From Rubrivivax sp. SCN 71-131 (GTDB lineage Bacteria; Pseudomonadota; Gammaproteobacteria; Burkholderiales; Burkholderiaceae_C), in NCBI GenBank assembly GCA_001724995.1, contig MEFD01000017.1:62440-126439 (forward strand): 64,000 nt of DNA, given 5' to 3'. Under the pieces are notes generated by a model that saw only the letters and a program-made list of their open reading frames with translations, was not told where the DNA came from and did no database searches. How positions within the stretch are numbered: the stretch's first letter is position 1; each line of letters starts with the position of its first letter. Below, one piece after another: positions 20,848 to 30,714 of the stretch. Both the position numbers and the translations under genes were made by a program.

Positions 20848-21210
20848 ATGAAGCCCGAAGCGCCGCAGAAGAAGCCCTCGCCGTTGCCCCGCTACCGGCC
20901 GCTTTCGCGCCGACGGCGCCTGCTGCTGCTCGGCGTGGCGGTGGCGACGGCCTGTGCCGTGATGGCGTTGATGCTGCAGCCGCGCCTGCGCCAGCTGCAG
21001 CATCCATCGCAGGCGCTGCAGCGGGAGCCGGCGCAGGCCGCGCGCGCGGCGCCGCGAGCGGCCGCTGCACCGTCCTGTGCCCCGGGGCAGACCCGGGGCT
21101 GCCTCGGCGGCCTCACCCAGGTCATCGCCGCGCCCGCCTCAGGCGCCCTCAGCCGTCGCGAAGAAACTGCAGCAGACGCTGCACCACCTGCGCGCGCTCG
21201 GGCTCGTTGA
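20848..21210 (+). CDS. small single-pass membrane protein of unknown function
   Basis: 120 residues from ATG 20848. A very basic N-terminus (RYRPLSRRRR) precedes one membrane helix (about residues 25-43, LLLLGVAVATACAVMALML). A periplasmic Ala/Gln-rich region follows, with a short Cys loop 'CAPGQTRGCLGG'. The last 62 bases overlap, in opposite orientation, the 3' end of the lysophospholipase gene. The overlap weakens the case for the C-terminus, but the topology signal is clear. I know no family. It is divergent from the HD-GYP gene. Confidence 0.45.
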   Translation: MKPEAPQKKPSPLPRYRPLSRRRRLLLLGVAVATACAVMALMLQPRLRQLQHPSQALQREPAQAARAAPRAAAAPSCAPGQTRGCLGGLTQVIAAPASGALSRREETAADAAPPARARAR

Positions 21211-22018
21211 AGATCTCGTGCGCGAGCGCCGGAAACACCTGGTGCTGCACCACGGCCGGCGGCGCCGCGGCGGCAAACGCCGCGCTGCCCGCGGGGGCGA
21301 CGCAGCGGTCGGCGCCGGCCCACAGCAGCAGCGTGGGCGTGGTCCAGCGCGGGGCGAGGGCGCGCACCTGCTCGCCGGCGTCGACGATGAAGCGCGCCAG
21401 CCGCGCGCAGATGCGCGCGTGCACCCGCGGATCGTCGCGGTAGGCCTGCACCACCGCCGGATCACGCGAAATCCACGTCGGGTCGAGCCCGTTGGGCAGC
21501 GGCAGCGACGGCGCGAGCGCGTGCATCAGCGCCAGCTGCAGCCGCTGCCCGCGCGAGAGATCGGCGGCCAGCGCCGGCGAGGACAGCACGAGCCGCGGCA
21601 CCGGGCGGCTCCACGCCGCCGGCTGCGGCTGCAGCGCCTCGGCGACGAAGCGTGCGGCGACGAGCCCGCCCATGCTGTGGCCCAGCAGCACGCTCGGCGG
21701 CCGGCCGGTCTGCGCCAGCGCGTCGATCACTGCGGCCAGGTCCCGGCACAGGCTGTCGGCCGCGGGGATCACGCCGCGCGCGCCGGCGCTGCGGCCGTGG
21801 CCGCGCTGGTCGTAGCTGCTGACCGCGAAGCCGGCCGCGACCAGGTCGCGCGCCAGCGCCTCGTAGCGCCCGCTGTGCTCGCCCAGGCCGTGCACGACGA
21901 GCACATGCCCGCGCGCGCGCGGGCACGGCCAGCGGCGCAGCGGCAGCGCCAGGCCGTCGGCGGCGGTGACGACTTCGGCATCGGCATCGGCATCGGCGGG
22001 TGGCAGCGTCAGGGCCAT
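21149..22018 (-). CDS. alpha/beta hydrolase, lysophospholipase (PldB/monoglyceride lipase) type
   Basis: 289 residues. The nucleophile elbow is 'GHSMGG', and 'VLVVHGLGEHSGRYEALARD' near the N-terminus with 'YDQRGHGRS' is the Hydrolase_4/lysophospholipase signature. A candidate acid and histidine follow in 'LLWAGADRCVAP' and 'VFPALAHEIFNEPE'. The family hydrolyses monoacylglycerols or lysophospholipids. The start is four bases after the stop of the Nudix gene, forming a two-gene operon. No signal peptide is visible, so it is probably cytosolic. Confidence 0.88.
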   Translation of the reverse strand: MALTLPPADADADAEVVTAADGLALPLRRWPCPRARGHVLVVHGLGEHSGRYEALARDLVAAGFAVSSYDQRGHGRSAGARGVIPAADSLCRDLAAVIDALAQTGRPPSVLLGHSMGGLVAARFVAEALQPQPAAWSRPVPRLVLSSPALAADLSRGQRLQLALMHALAPSLPLPNGLDPTWISRDPAVVQAYRDDPRVHARICARLARFIVDAGEQVRALAPRWTTPTLLLWAGADRCVAPAGSAAFAAAAPPAVVQHQVFPALAHEIFNEPERAQVVQRLLQFLRDG

Positions 22019-22022
22019 AAGC

Positions 22023-22676
22023 TCACTTCCAGGCGAAGAGCGGTTGCTCGAAATGCGCCACGCGCGTCGCGCGATCGGCGATGCAGACCTCGCGGAACTG
22101 GTAGAGGAAGACGGCGGTCGGCGCGGCGATCCAGCCGCTGCCCAGCGGCATGCCCAGCACGGGCCTGGGGCTTTGCGGGATGTGCTCGAGGATCGGCGCG
22201 TCCTCGCGCATCAGCTCGGCCACGGGCACGCGGTGCACGCTGGCCACCTCCTGCGGATTGGGCTGCAGGGCGCGCGCCGTGTCGCCACCCCAGAACACGA
22301 GCGGCGTGATGGCATAGCCCGAGCGCGTCACGTAGTCGTCAAGCCGCCCGAGAAGGGCATCGCTGCCGAGCTCGAGGCCGACCTCCTCGCGCAGCTCGCG
22401 CAGCGCCGTCTGCTCGGGCGTCTCGTCGCGGTCGATGCGGCCGCCGGGCAGCGCCCACTGGCCGGCATGCTGGCGCATGCCGCTGGCGCGCAGGGTCAGC
22501 AGCAGCGCCGGTTCCGTGCTCCAGCGCGGCAGTCGCGCGATGCCGCAGGCCTCCGCGCCGTGGCCTTCCTCGACGACCACGAGCGCGACCGCCGCCCGGC
22601 GCACGTGCGCCGGGCAGGCGTCGTCGTGCGCCAGCACATCGAAGGCGCCCAGGCGGCGCTGCAGCAGGTCACGCAT
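22023..22676 (-). CDS. Nudix hydrolase (CoA pyrophosphatase-like)
   Basis: 217 residues with a complete Nudix box GX5EX7REUXEEXGU: the segment starting '[12 protein letters not shown]' continues into '[13 protein letters not shown]'. Upstream '[13 protein letters not shown]' is close to the NudL/CoA-pyrophosphatase subgroup, and an N-terminal helical region of about 40 residues also fits. Nudix enzymes cleave nucleoside diphosphates linked to another moiety; CoA or acyl-CoA is the best guess. It is the first gene of an operon with the alpha/beta hydrolase. Confidence 0.85.
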   Translation of the reverse strand: MRDLLQRRLGAFDVLAHDDACPAHVRRAAVALVVVEEGHGAEACGIARLPRWSTEPALLLTLRASGMRQHAGQWALPGGRIDRDETPEQTALRELREEVGLELGSDALLGRLDDYVTRSGYAITPLVFWGGDTARALQPNPQEVASVHRVPVAELMREDAPILEHIPQSPRPVLGMPLGSGWIAAPTAVFLYQFREVCIADRATRVAHFEQPLFAWK

Positions 22677-22705
22677 GCGGCTTTATAGCGCCGCCGCGGC
22701 GCCAC

Positions 22706-22787
22706 GCTCTCGCGCAAATGTGGCTCCGCCACTTTGCTTGACCCCCCGCGGGGGGGCGGGCTGGGCGCAGCCCGGCCCTGGGGGTGC
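22706..22787. repeat. hairpin-rich intergenic element of Burkholderiales type
   Basis: Three adjacent inverted repeats fill the gap after metW: GTGGC-tcc-GCCAC, CCCCCCGCGGGGGG and GGGCTG-ggcg-CAGCCC. The order 'GTGGCTCCGCCAC ... TTGACCCCCCGCGGGGG ... GGGCTGGGCGCAGCCC' resembles a dispersed intergenic element I recall from Comamonadaceae and relatives. On the minus strand it lies directly behind metW and could end that transcript, but there is no T run. Confidence 0.5.
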
Positions 22788-23372
22788 TCAGCCGCGCTCG
22801 AAGCGGAACACCGCCGCGCTGGCGAGCAGGTTGGGCCAGCGGCGCACCACGCGACCGCCCTGCAGGCCGAAGCTGTCGGTCACGGTGAGGCCGCTCTTGC
22901 CCGCCAGCACCTCGAAGTCGGCGTGCGTGCCGACGCGGATGTTGGGCGTGTCGTACCACTCGTAGGGCAGCGCCTTGGTCACCGGCATGCGCCCCGAAAG
23001 CACGCGCAGCCGGTTGGGCCAGTGCGCGAAATTGGGGAAGCTGACGATGCCGATGCGGCCCACGCGCGCCGTCTCGCGCAGCATGTGCGCGGTGTTGCGC
23101 AGGTGCTGCAGCGTCTGCAGCTGCAGCACGACGTCGAAGCTGGCGTCGTCGAAGAGCGCCAGGCCCTCCTCCAGGTTGAGCTGGATGACGTTGACGCCGC
23201 GCTGCACGCAGGCGTGGACATTGGCATCGTCGATCTCGATGCCGTAGCCGCTGCAGCCGCGTTCGCGCTGCAGGTGCTGCAGCAGCTCGCCGCTGCCGCA
23301 GCCGAGGTCGAGCACGCGCGAGCCCGGCGGCACCAGCTCGGCGATGACCTCGAGCTCGCGGCGTTCAGACAT
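22788..23372 (-). CDS. metW: methionine biosynthesis protein MetW, methyltransferase fold
   Basis: 194 residues from ATG 23372 (a GTG one codon earlier is also possible). The SAM-binding motif '[20 protein letters not shown]' is followed by '[15 protein letters not shown]' and '[10 protein letters not shown]'-type sequence typical of MetW. MetW works with MetX in many proteobacteria and is needed for full homoserine acyltransferase activity. The start lies inside the 3' end of metX (8-base overlap), indicating translational coupling. The pair is under the SAM-II-type riboswitch upstream of metX. Confidence 0.93.
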   Translation of the reverse strand: MSERRELEVIAELVPPGSRVLDLGCGSGELLQHLQRERGCSGYGIEIDDANVHACVQRGVNVIQLNLEEGLALFDDASFDVVLQLQTLQHLRNTAHMLRETARVGRIGIVSFPNFAHWPNRLRVLSGRMPVTKALPYEWYDTPNIRVGTHADFEVLAGKSGLTVTDSFGLQGGRVVRRWPNLLASAAVFRFERG

Positions 23373-24495
23373 CACCGTCCTTCCCCACGCGCTGGAAGTA
23401 GGCGCGCATCACGCGGTGGTAGCGCTCGTCGTCGAGCAGGAAGGCGTCGTGGCCGTGCGGCGCGTCGATCTCGGCATAGCTCACGTCGATGCGGTTGTCG
23501 ACCAGCGCCTTCACGATCTCGCGGCTGCGCGCGGGCGCGAAGCGCCAGTCGGTGGTGAAGCTCACGAGCAGGAACTGCCGGCCGCGCGCCGGGGCGAAGG
23601 CGCGCGCGAGGTCGCCGTCGTGCTCGCGCGCAGGGTCGAAGTAGTCGAGGGCCCGCGTGATCAGCAGGTAGGTGTTGGCGTCGAAATAGTCGCTGAACTT
23701 GTCGCCCTGGTAGCGCAGGTAGCTCTCGATCTGGAACTCGATCTCCTGCGTGCTCCAGTGGCGCTCGGCCTCGCGCAGCGCGCGGCCGAACTTGGCCTCC
23801 ATCGCGTCGTCGGAGAGGTAGGTGATGTGCCCGATCATGCGCGCCACGCGCAGGCCGCGGCGGGGGATGACGCCGTGCGCGTAGAAGTGGCCGCCGTGGA
23901 ATTCGGGGTCGGTGACGATCGCCCGCCGCGCGACCTCGTTGAAGGCGATGTTCTGCGCCGAGAGGTTGGGCGCGGTGGCCACCGCGATGCAGTGGCGCAC
24001 GCGCTCGGGGTAGCGCAGCGTCCAGGCCAGCGCCTGCATGCCGCCGAGGCTGCCGCCCAGCACCGCGGCCAGCTGCGTGATGCCCAGGCCCTCGACCAGC
24101 CGCGCCTGCGCGTCGACCCAGTCCTCGACGGTGACGACGGGGAAGTCCGCGCCCCAGGCGCGCCCCGTGGCCGGGTTGGTGTGCATCGGCCCGGTGGAGC
24201 CGAAGCACGACCCCGGGTTGTTGATGCCGATGACGAAGAAGCGGTTCGTGTCCAGCGGCTTGCCGGGGCCCACGAGGTTGTCCCACCAGCCCACGGCGCC
24301 CTTGTCGTCGACGCCCGCGACATGGTGCCCGGCGTTGAGCGCGTGGCACACCAGCACGGCGTTGCTGCGCGCGGCGTTGAGCGTGCCGTAGGTCTCGTAG
24401 GCCAGCGTGTAGTCGGGCAGCACGGCGCCGCTTTGCAGCGGCAGCGGCTGCGGGAAGCGCATGAACTGCGCGTGGACGCTTGCTGGACTGGCCAT
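23365..24495 (-). CDS. metX: homoserine O-acyltransferase MetX
   Basis: 376 residues from ATG 24495. The family signatures are clear: '[20 protein letters not shown]', '[14 protein letters not shown]' and the nucleophile elbow '[12 protein letters not shown]' carrying the catalytic Ser. The catalytic Asp and His are near the C-terminus in '[10 protein letters not shown]' and '[14 protein letters not shown]'. It acylates homoserine in the first committed step of methionine synthesis. MetX proteins use acetyl-CoA or succinyl-CoA; which one cannot be stated from the sequence with certainty. A riboswitch and terminator precede the gene. Confidence 0.95.
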   Translation of the reverse strand: MASPASVHAQFMRFPQPLPLQSGAVLPDYTLAYETYGTLNAARSNAVLVCHALNAGHHVAGVDDKGAVGWWDNLVGPGKPLDTNRFFVIGINNPGSCFGSTGPMHTNPATGRAWGADFPVVTVEDWVDAQARLVEGLGITQLAAVLGGSLGGMQALAWTLRYPERVRHCIAVATAPNLSAQNIAFNEVARRAIVTDPEFHGGHFYAHGVIPRRGLRVARMIGHITYLSDDAMEAKFGRALREAERHWSTQEIEFQIESYLRYQGDKFSDYFDANTYLLITRALDYFDPAREHDGDLARAFAPARGRQFLLVSFTTDWRFAPARSREIVKALVDNRIDVSYAEIDAPHGHDAFLLDDERYHRVMRAYFQRVGKDGDV

Positions 24496-24500
24496 CGACG

Positions 24501-24538
24501 AAAAAACCCGGCGCCACTGCAGAAGAGGTGGGGCCGGG
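24501..24538 (-). terminator. intrinsic terminator in the metX leader
   Basis: On the minus strand, CCCGGC-c-CCAC (24528-24538) pairs with GTGG-c-GCCGGG (24507-24517) around a ten-base loop, and six T residues follow directly (24506-24501). The hairpin ends only five bases before the metX ATG and lies downstream of the SAM-II-type aptamer. It is well placed to stop transcription when the aptamer binds SAM. Confidence 0.8.
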
Positions 24539-24544
24539 CCGGCG

Positions 24545-24597
24545 TCCCTCTTTAGCGGCATTTGTTGAGCGCCCGCAATTCGGAACAAATCGGCGCT
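24545..24597 (-). promoter_or_regulatory. SAM-II-type riboswitch aptamer upstream of metX
   Basis: The minus strand carries the conserved string of the SAM-II (SAM-alpha) aptamer in order: CGATTTG, CCG, TTGC, GCGCT, AACAAAT, GCCGCTAAAGAGG. CGATTTGTT can pair with AACAAATg to form the first stem, and the GCTAAAG segment supplies the pseudoknot strand. The downstream terminator hairpin and metX start fit a leader that turns off methionine synthesis when S-adenosylmethionine is plentiful. Confidence 0.8.
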
Positions 24598-24725
24598 GTG
24601 CGCGGCAAGTATAGCGGGCGTCCGCCGCGGCCGTGCGCCTGCGACGGGCGGCCCGCGCAACCGCTAGCATGCGGCGCGCGCAAGACCCGTACCGCCGCGC
24701 GCTGCGGCCGACAAGGAGACGACGC

Positions 24726-26375
24726 ATGCACGCCTGGCTACAGCGGCTCGACCAGCATTTCCCCGTGCGCTTCGCGCTCTGGCTGGCCAGCGCGGTCGGG
24801 CTGCTGCTGTTCGGCTTCACCTGGGTCGCCTTCGACACCTGGGGCGGCGCGGCGCTGGTCTGCCTCTTCCTCGTGCTGCTGGGGCTGCGCGACGTGCGCC
24901 AGCGCCGCCACGCGCTGATCCGCAACTACCCGGTGATCGGGCATGTGCGCTACCTGCTCGAATTCATCCGCCCCGAGATCCGCCAGTACTTCATCGAGAG
25001 CGACCGCGAGGCCGCACCCTTCTCGCGCCAGCAGCGCAGCCTGGTCTACCAGCGCGCCAAGGGTGATTCCGACAAGCGGCCCTTCGGCACGCAGCTCGAG
25101 GTGCAGGCACTGGGCTACGAGTGGATCAACCACTCGATCGCGCCGACGCAGCTGGCCGGGTACGACTTCCGCGTCGACGTGGGCGATGCGGCCAACGGTT
25201 GCACGGCACCCTACGAGGCCAGCGTCTTCAACATCTCGGCGATGAGCTTCGGCGCGCTCTCGGCCAACGCGGTGCTTGCGCTCAACGGCGGCGCGAAGAA
25301 GGGCGGCTTCGCGCACGACACCGGCGAGGGCTCGATCAGCGTGCACCACCGCGTGCACGGCGGCGACCTGATCTGGGAGATCGGCTCGGGCTACTTCGGC
25401 TGCCGCGACGACGAGGGCCGCTTCAGCGAGGAGCGCTTCGTCGCCAACGCGCGCGACGCGCAGGTGAGGATGATCGAGTTGAAGCTCAGCCAGGGTGCCA
25501 AGCCCGGCCACGGCGGCGTGCTGCCGGGGCCCAAGGTGAGCGCCGAGATCGCCGCCGCGCGCGGCGTGCCCCAGGGCGTGGACTGCGTCAGTCCGGCGCG
25601 CCACGGCGCCTTCGACACGCCGCTGCAGATGCTGCAGTTCATCGACCGCCTGCGCCGGCTCTCGGGCGGCAAGCCCACGGGCTTCAAGCTCTGCATCGGC
25701 CACCCCTGGGAGTGGTTCGCGATCTGCAAGGCGATGCTGCACACGGGCATCCTGCCGGACTTCATCGTCGTCGACGGCGCCGAGGGCGGCACCGGCGCCG
25801 CGCCGCTGGAGTTCACCGACCATGTCGGCGCGCCGCTGCAGGAGGGGTTGCTGCTGGTGCGCAACACGCTCGTGGGCCTGAACCTGCGCGAGCGCATCCG
25901 CATCGGTGCCGCGGGCAAGGTGATCGGCGCCTTCGACATCGCGCGCATGATGGCGCTCGGTGCCGACTGGTGCAACGCCGCGCGCGGCTTCATGTTCGCG
26001 CTCGGTTGCCTGCAGGCGCAGAGCTGCCACACCGGCAACTGCCCGACCGGCATCACGACGCAGGACCCGCGGCGCCAGCAGGCGCTGGTCGTGCCCGACA
26101 AGATCGAGCGCGTCTGGCGCTTTCACCGCAACACGCTGCTGGCCTTGCAGGAGCTGGTGCAGGCCGCCGGGCTGCAGCACCCGCGCGAGATCACGCCTGC
26201 GCACATCGTGCGCCGCGTGGCCGACAACGACGTGCGCCTGCTGGCCACGCAGCTGCCGCTGCTGCAGCCCGGCGAGCTGCTCGACGCCGTCGAGGGGCGG
26301 CGCGACTGGCCACATGCGGTCTACCGCCTCTACTGGCCGATGGCCGATGCGCACGGCTTCGCGCCGCGGCGCTGA
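24726..26375 (+). CDS. FMN-binding glutamate-synthase-domain protein, membrane-anchored
   Basis: 549 residues from ATG 24726, preceded by AAGGAG (24712-24717). Two N-terminal helices (about residues 17-55, 'FALWLASAVGLLLFGFTWVA') anchor it. The rest is the FMN-binding TIM barrel of glutamate synthase large subunits: 'SAMSFGALSANAVLALN', 'HDTGEGSISVHHRVHGGDLI', 'GQGAKPGHGGVLPG'-like sequence and 'VVDGAEGGTGAAPLEF'. Cysteines in 'CLQAQSCHTGNCPTGI' correspond to the 3Fe-4S site. The glutaminase and GXGXG domains of GltB are absent. The family is widespread, but its reaction is unproven. Confidence 0.85.
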   Translation: MHAWLQRLDQHFPVRFALWLASAVGLLLFGFTWVAFDTWGGAALVCLFLVLLGLRDVRQRRHALIRNYPVIGHVRYLLEFIRPEIRQYFIESDREAAPFSRQQRSLVYQRAKGDSDKRPFGTQLEVQALGYEWINHSIAPTQLAGYDFRVDVGDAANGCTAPYEASVFNISAMSFGALSANAVLALNGGAKKGGFAHDTGEGSISVHHRVHGGDLIWEIGSGYFGCRDDEGRFSEERFVANARDAQVRMIELKLSQGAKPGHGGVLPGPKVSAEIAAARGVPQGVDCVSPARHGAFDTPLQMLQFIDRLRRLSGGKPTGFKLCIGHPWEWFAICKAMLHTGILPDFIVVDGAEGGTGAAPLEFTDHVGAPLQEGLLLVRNTLVGLNLRERIRIGAAGKVIGAFDIARMMALGADWCNAARGFMFALGCLQAQSCHTGNCPTGITTQDPRRQQALVVPDKIERVWRFHRNTLLALQELVQAAGLQHPREITPAHIVRRVADNDVRLLATQLPLLQPGELLDAVEGRRDWPHAVYRLYWPMADAHGFAPRR

Positions 26376-26403
26376 TGCCGGCGACCGCGTGCCGGCGGCG
26401 CGG

Positions 26404-27906
<1,503 letters not shown>

Positions 27907-28000
27907 GGCGGCAGGCCTTTTGTCGAGGGCGGGTCGGGTGCGGGTCGGGTGCGGTCGCGTCCGTCGGCGGACTCTGCCACAGCCGCCGCCGCGGCGTGGC

Positions 28001-29254
28001 TCAGGCCAGCGCTTCGTCGAGCACTTCGACCCAGTGCCGCACCGGCGTCTTCGTGCCGGCCTGCAGGTGCTGGATGCAGCCGATGTTGGCCGAGACGATG
28101 AGCGGCGCGTCGACGGCCGCGAGCGCCTGCAGCTTGCGCTCGCGAAGCCGGTGCGAAAGCTCGGGCTGCAGCACGCTGTAGGTGCCCGCGCTGCCGCAGC
28201 AAAGGTGGCTCTCGGTGGGCGAGAGCTGCACGTCGAAGCCGAGTTCGCCGAGATGACGCTCGACCAGGCCGCGCAGCTGCTGCCCGTGCTGCAGCGTGCA
28301 CGGCGGGTGAAACGCCAGCCGCGCGGGCTCGGCCTTGCCGTGGCGACGCAGCCGCGGCTTCAGGGCCGGCACGAGCTCGGGCAGCAATTCGCACAGGTCC
28401 CGGGTGAGGGCGCTCACGCGGCGCGCCTTCTCGGCGTAGGCGGGGTCATGGGCGAGCGCGTGGCCGTAGTCCTTCACCGTGACGCCGCAGCCGCTGGCGT
28501 TCATGACGAGGGCCTCGACCTTGCCCTCGCTGGTGAGTCCCTCGACCAACGGCCACCAGGCGTCGATGTTGCGCCGCATGTCGGCCAGGCCGCCGGGCAC
28601 GTCGCCCAGGTGCGTGCGGATCGCGCCGCAGCAGCCGGCCTCGTCCGCCACCAGGGTCTGGATGCCCGCAGCGTCGAGCACGCGCGCGGTGCCGCTGTTG
28701 ATGCCGGGCATCATGGCCGGCTGCACGCAGCCCATCAGCAGCAGCACCTTGCGCGGGTGGCTTCGCGTGGGCCACAGGCGCGCGCGCCTGCCGGGGCCTG
28801 GCGGAACCTTGTCCTTGAGCACGGCGGGCAGCAGCGGCCGCACCGCACGGCCAAGCGCCATCGCCGGGGCGAAGGCCGGCGAGGTCAGCCCCTCCTTGAG
28901 CAGCCAGCGCGCCGCGCGCTCGGCCGCCGGCCGCGGCACGCGCTGCTCGACGATGCCGCGGCCGATCTCGAGCAGGTGGCCGTACTCGACGCCGCTCGGG
29001 CAGGTCGTTTCGCAGTTCAGGCAGGTCAGACAGCGGTCCAGGTGCTGCTGCGTCTTGCGCGTCACCTCCGCGCCTTCGAGCAGCTGCTTCATCAGGTAGA
29101 TGCGCCCGCGCGGGCCGTCGAGCTCGTCGCCCAGCAGCTGGTAAGTCGGGCAGGTGGCGGTGCAGAAGCCGCAGTGCACGCACTTGCGCAGGATGGCCTC
29201 GGCCTCCTCGCCCGCGGGCGTGCCCTTGAACTCGGGGGCGAGATGGGTTTGCAT
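28001..29254 (-). CDS. glcF: glycolate oxidase iron-sulfur subunit
   Basis: 417 residues from ATG 29254. Two ferredoxin-type clusters lie at the N-terminus: '[14 protein letters not shown]' and '[14 protein letters not shown]'. Two CCG domains follow, with '[16 protein letters not shown]' and '[17 protein letters not shown]', as in GlcF/LutA. It passes electrons from GlcD/GlcE-bound FAD to the quinone pool during glycolate oxidation to glyoxylate. Unusually, the upstream neighbours in the operon are a toxin-antitoxin pair. The start lacks a good Shine-Dalgarno sequence and sits 16 bases after the hepT stop. Confidence 0.93.
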   Translation of the reverse strand: MQTHLAPEFKGTPAGEEAEAILRKCVHCGFCTATCPTYQLLGDELDGPRGRIYLMKQLLEGAEVTRKTQQHLDRCLTCLNCETTCPSGVEYGHLLEIGRGIVEQRVPRPAAERAARWLLKEGLTSPAFAPAMALGRAVRPLLPAVLKDKVPPGPGRRARLWPTRSHPRKVLLLMGCVQPAMMPGINSGTARVLDAAGIQTLVADEAGCCGAIRTHLGDVPGGLADMRRNIDAWWPLVEGLTSEGKVEALVMNASGCGVTVKDYGHALAHDPAYAEKARRVSALTRDLCELLPELVPALKPRLRRHGKAEPARLAFHPPCTLQHGQQLRGLVERHLGELGFDVQLSPTESHLCCGSAGTYSVLQPELSHRLRERKLQALAAVDAPLIVSANIGCIQHLQAGTKTPVRHWVEVLDEALA

Positions 29255-29270
29255 GGCAGGGGGTGATTGA

Positions 29271-29648
29271 CTACGCGGCAGGGTCGTCCGCGCCCGATGC
29301 GCGAACACATGCCGCGGCCAATCGCTCGAGCGCCGCGCCCAGCGCTGGCAGCTCGCGCGAGACGACCGACCAGATGACCTCGAGATCCAGACCAAGGTAT
29401 CCGTGGACGATGACGTTGCGAAAGCCGGACAGTTCTCGCCATGGCACGCTCGGTTCCAGGGCTTTCGCCGCCGCCGACAGGCGTTGACTGGACTCGGTCA
29501 GCGTCTGGAGGTTGCGCACGACGGCATCCTGCACCAATCGCGACGTCATGAAGGTCGTCCGCTGACGCGCCGTGTACTCGTCGATGCGATCGAGGCAGTC
29601 CCGCATGTGGGCCAGCAGGACCGCATCGTGTTCGTTCGGAGATGTCAC
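29271..29648 (-). CDS. hepT: HepT-like HEPN-domain toxin (RNase)
   Basis: 125 residues, all-helical HEPN (DUF86) protein. The catalytic and modification motif RX4HXY is intact: R77-H82-Y84 in 'GFRNVIVHGYLG'. HepT toxins cleave RNA, and their antitoxin MntA silences them by AMPylating the tyrosine of this motif. The gene overlaps the upstream mntA gene by four bases, the standard antitoxin-first order of type VII systems. It is inserted in the glc operon directly before glcF. Confidence 0.88.
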   Translation of the reverse strand: MTSPNEHDAVLLAHMRDCLDRIDEYTARQRTTFMTSRLVQDAVVRNLQTLTESSQRLSAAAKALEPSVPWRELSGFRNVIVHGYLGLDLEVIWSVVSRELPALGAALERLAAACVRASGADDPAA

Positions 29649-29929
29649 AGAAGCAGCGCCGAGTCCAGCACACGGCGCCTGAGGTCGGGGTGCAGCGCGG
29701 CTTCGGTCACCACGTCGACGCGTCGCCCGAGCAACTCCTGCACATCGATCGCGATGCCGCCGAGTGCCAGGCCGCTGACGCCCGGCGCAAGCGTGATCAG
29801 CAGATCGACGTCGCTGTCGGGGCCGGCGTCACCACGGGCCATCGACCCGAACACACGCACGCTGCTCGCGCCGCGGCGTCGCGCGATGGTGAGCAACTCG
29901 TCCCGATGTTCGTCGATCAGCGGATGCAT
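29645..29929 (-). CDS. mntA: MntA-like minimal nucleotidyltransferase antitoxin
   Basis: 94 residues from ATG 29929. The nucleotidyltransferase signature GSX10DXD is present: G28-S29 and D40-x-D42 in 'FGSMARGDAGPDSDVDLLI'. This is the minimal MNT fold that AMPylates the HepT toxin. The C-terminus 'RRVDVVTEAALHPDLRRRV' is typical of the family. It precedes hepT with a four-base overlap and lies 74 bases after the methyltransferase gene of the glc operon. Confidence 0.87.
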   Translation of the reverse strand: MHPLIDEHRDELLTIARRRGASSVRVFGSMARGDAGPDSDVDLLITLAPGVSGLALGGIAIDVQELLGRRVDVVTEAALHPDLRRRVLDSALLL

Positions 29930-30003
29930 GCGCAAAGTGTAGCGATCAAGCTGCAGGACGAATCGCCCACGCAGCTTGGCATGAGCGGCCTCGCCTTCCC
30001 CCA

Positions 30004-30714
30004 TCAGCGCCCCATGCGCCCCACGCCCGACCCCGCCACCGTCCAGGTCGCGGCCCAGTAGTGGGTCCACGTGGCCCAGGCGAAGTCGGCTGCGGCTTCG
30101 CCGAGCACGGTGCGCACGGCCTGGGCGCCTGGGAAGTTCTTCAGCACTTCATGCGTGCTGCCGTCGTCCAGGCTGCGCTGTTGGTAGGTGTTGCCGTGCG
30201 CGTCGCGGCGCGTGAGCGGCGTGCTGCTGCCGGCGACGAGGCGGTTGTCGAGCACGACCACGCGCGCGCCGGGGGCAAGGCGGGCGTGCAGCGTTCCGAC
30301 CCAGCCGGCCAAGCGCTGCAGCGGCACGTGGCTCCACCAGAAGCCGGCGAAGGCGGCGTCGAAGCTGCGCGCGTGCGATCCGTCCAAGGCGTCCAGGGCG
30401 TCCAGGGCGTACGCATCCAGGCGCGCGAACTCGACCGTCGGCGGCATGGCCTTGGCGCGCGCGATCGCCATCGTCTCGGGCTCGAGGTCGGTGGCCAGCC
30501 ACGAGCGCGCCTCGCGCGCGCCGTGCGGCGTCCACCAGCCGGTGCCGCAGGCGATCTCGAGCACGCGGCGGCCGGCGAAGCGCTCGCGCACCCAGGCCTC
30601 CATCGCGCGCAGGTCGGCCTGGCGCTCGGGCTTGTGGTAGACGCGCTCGTAGGACGCGGCGCGGCGGCGGTAGTAGTCCGCCAGGCCGGCTTCGCCCGCT
30701 TCGTTCACATCCAT
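30004..30714 (-). CDS. class I SAM-dependent methyltransferase
   Basis: 236 residues from ATG 30714. SAM motif I is 'RRVLEIACGTGWWTPHGA', motif II-like acidic loop 'LATDLEPETMAIARAKA', and a post-I region 'FDAAFAGFWWSHVPL'. The family resembles small-molecule methyltransferases, but the substrate is unknown. Its start overlaps the end of glcE by ten bases, so it belongs to the glc transcript. A 9-base tandem repeat in the middle encodes repeated Leu-Asp-Ala. The function within glycolate metabolism is unclear. Confidence 0.8.
   Translation of the reverse strand: MDVNEAGEAGLADYYRRRAASYERVYHKPERQADLRAMEAWVRERFAGRRVLEIACGTGWWTPHGAREARSWLATDLEPETMAIARAKAMPPTVEFARLDAYALDALDALDGSHARSFDAAFAGFWWSHVPLQRLAGWVGTLHARLAPGARVVVLDNRLVAGSSTPLTRRDAHGNTYQQRSLDDGSTHEVLKNFPGAQAVRTVLGEAAADFAWATWTHYWAATWTVAGSGVGRMGR
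30382..30408. repeat. three copies of a 9-bp unit inside the methyltransferase gene
   Basis: GTCCAAGGC is followed by two exact copies of GTCCAGGGC. On the coding strand this gives a run of Ala-Leu-Asp triplets (ALDALDALDG). Being a multiple of three, copy-number change would keep the frame. It lies between the motif with 'FARLDAY' and 'GSHARSFDAAFAGFW', probably a surface loop. Confidence 0.8.

Noticed and set aside
22706..22787. Hairpin cluster as a rho-independent terminator for metW
   Set aside because: Stable stems but no T run on either strand. Recorded as a repeat element instead.
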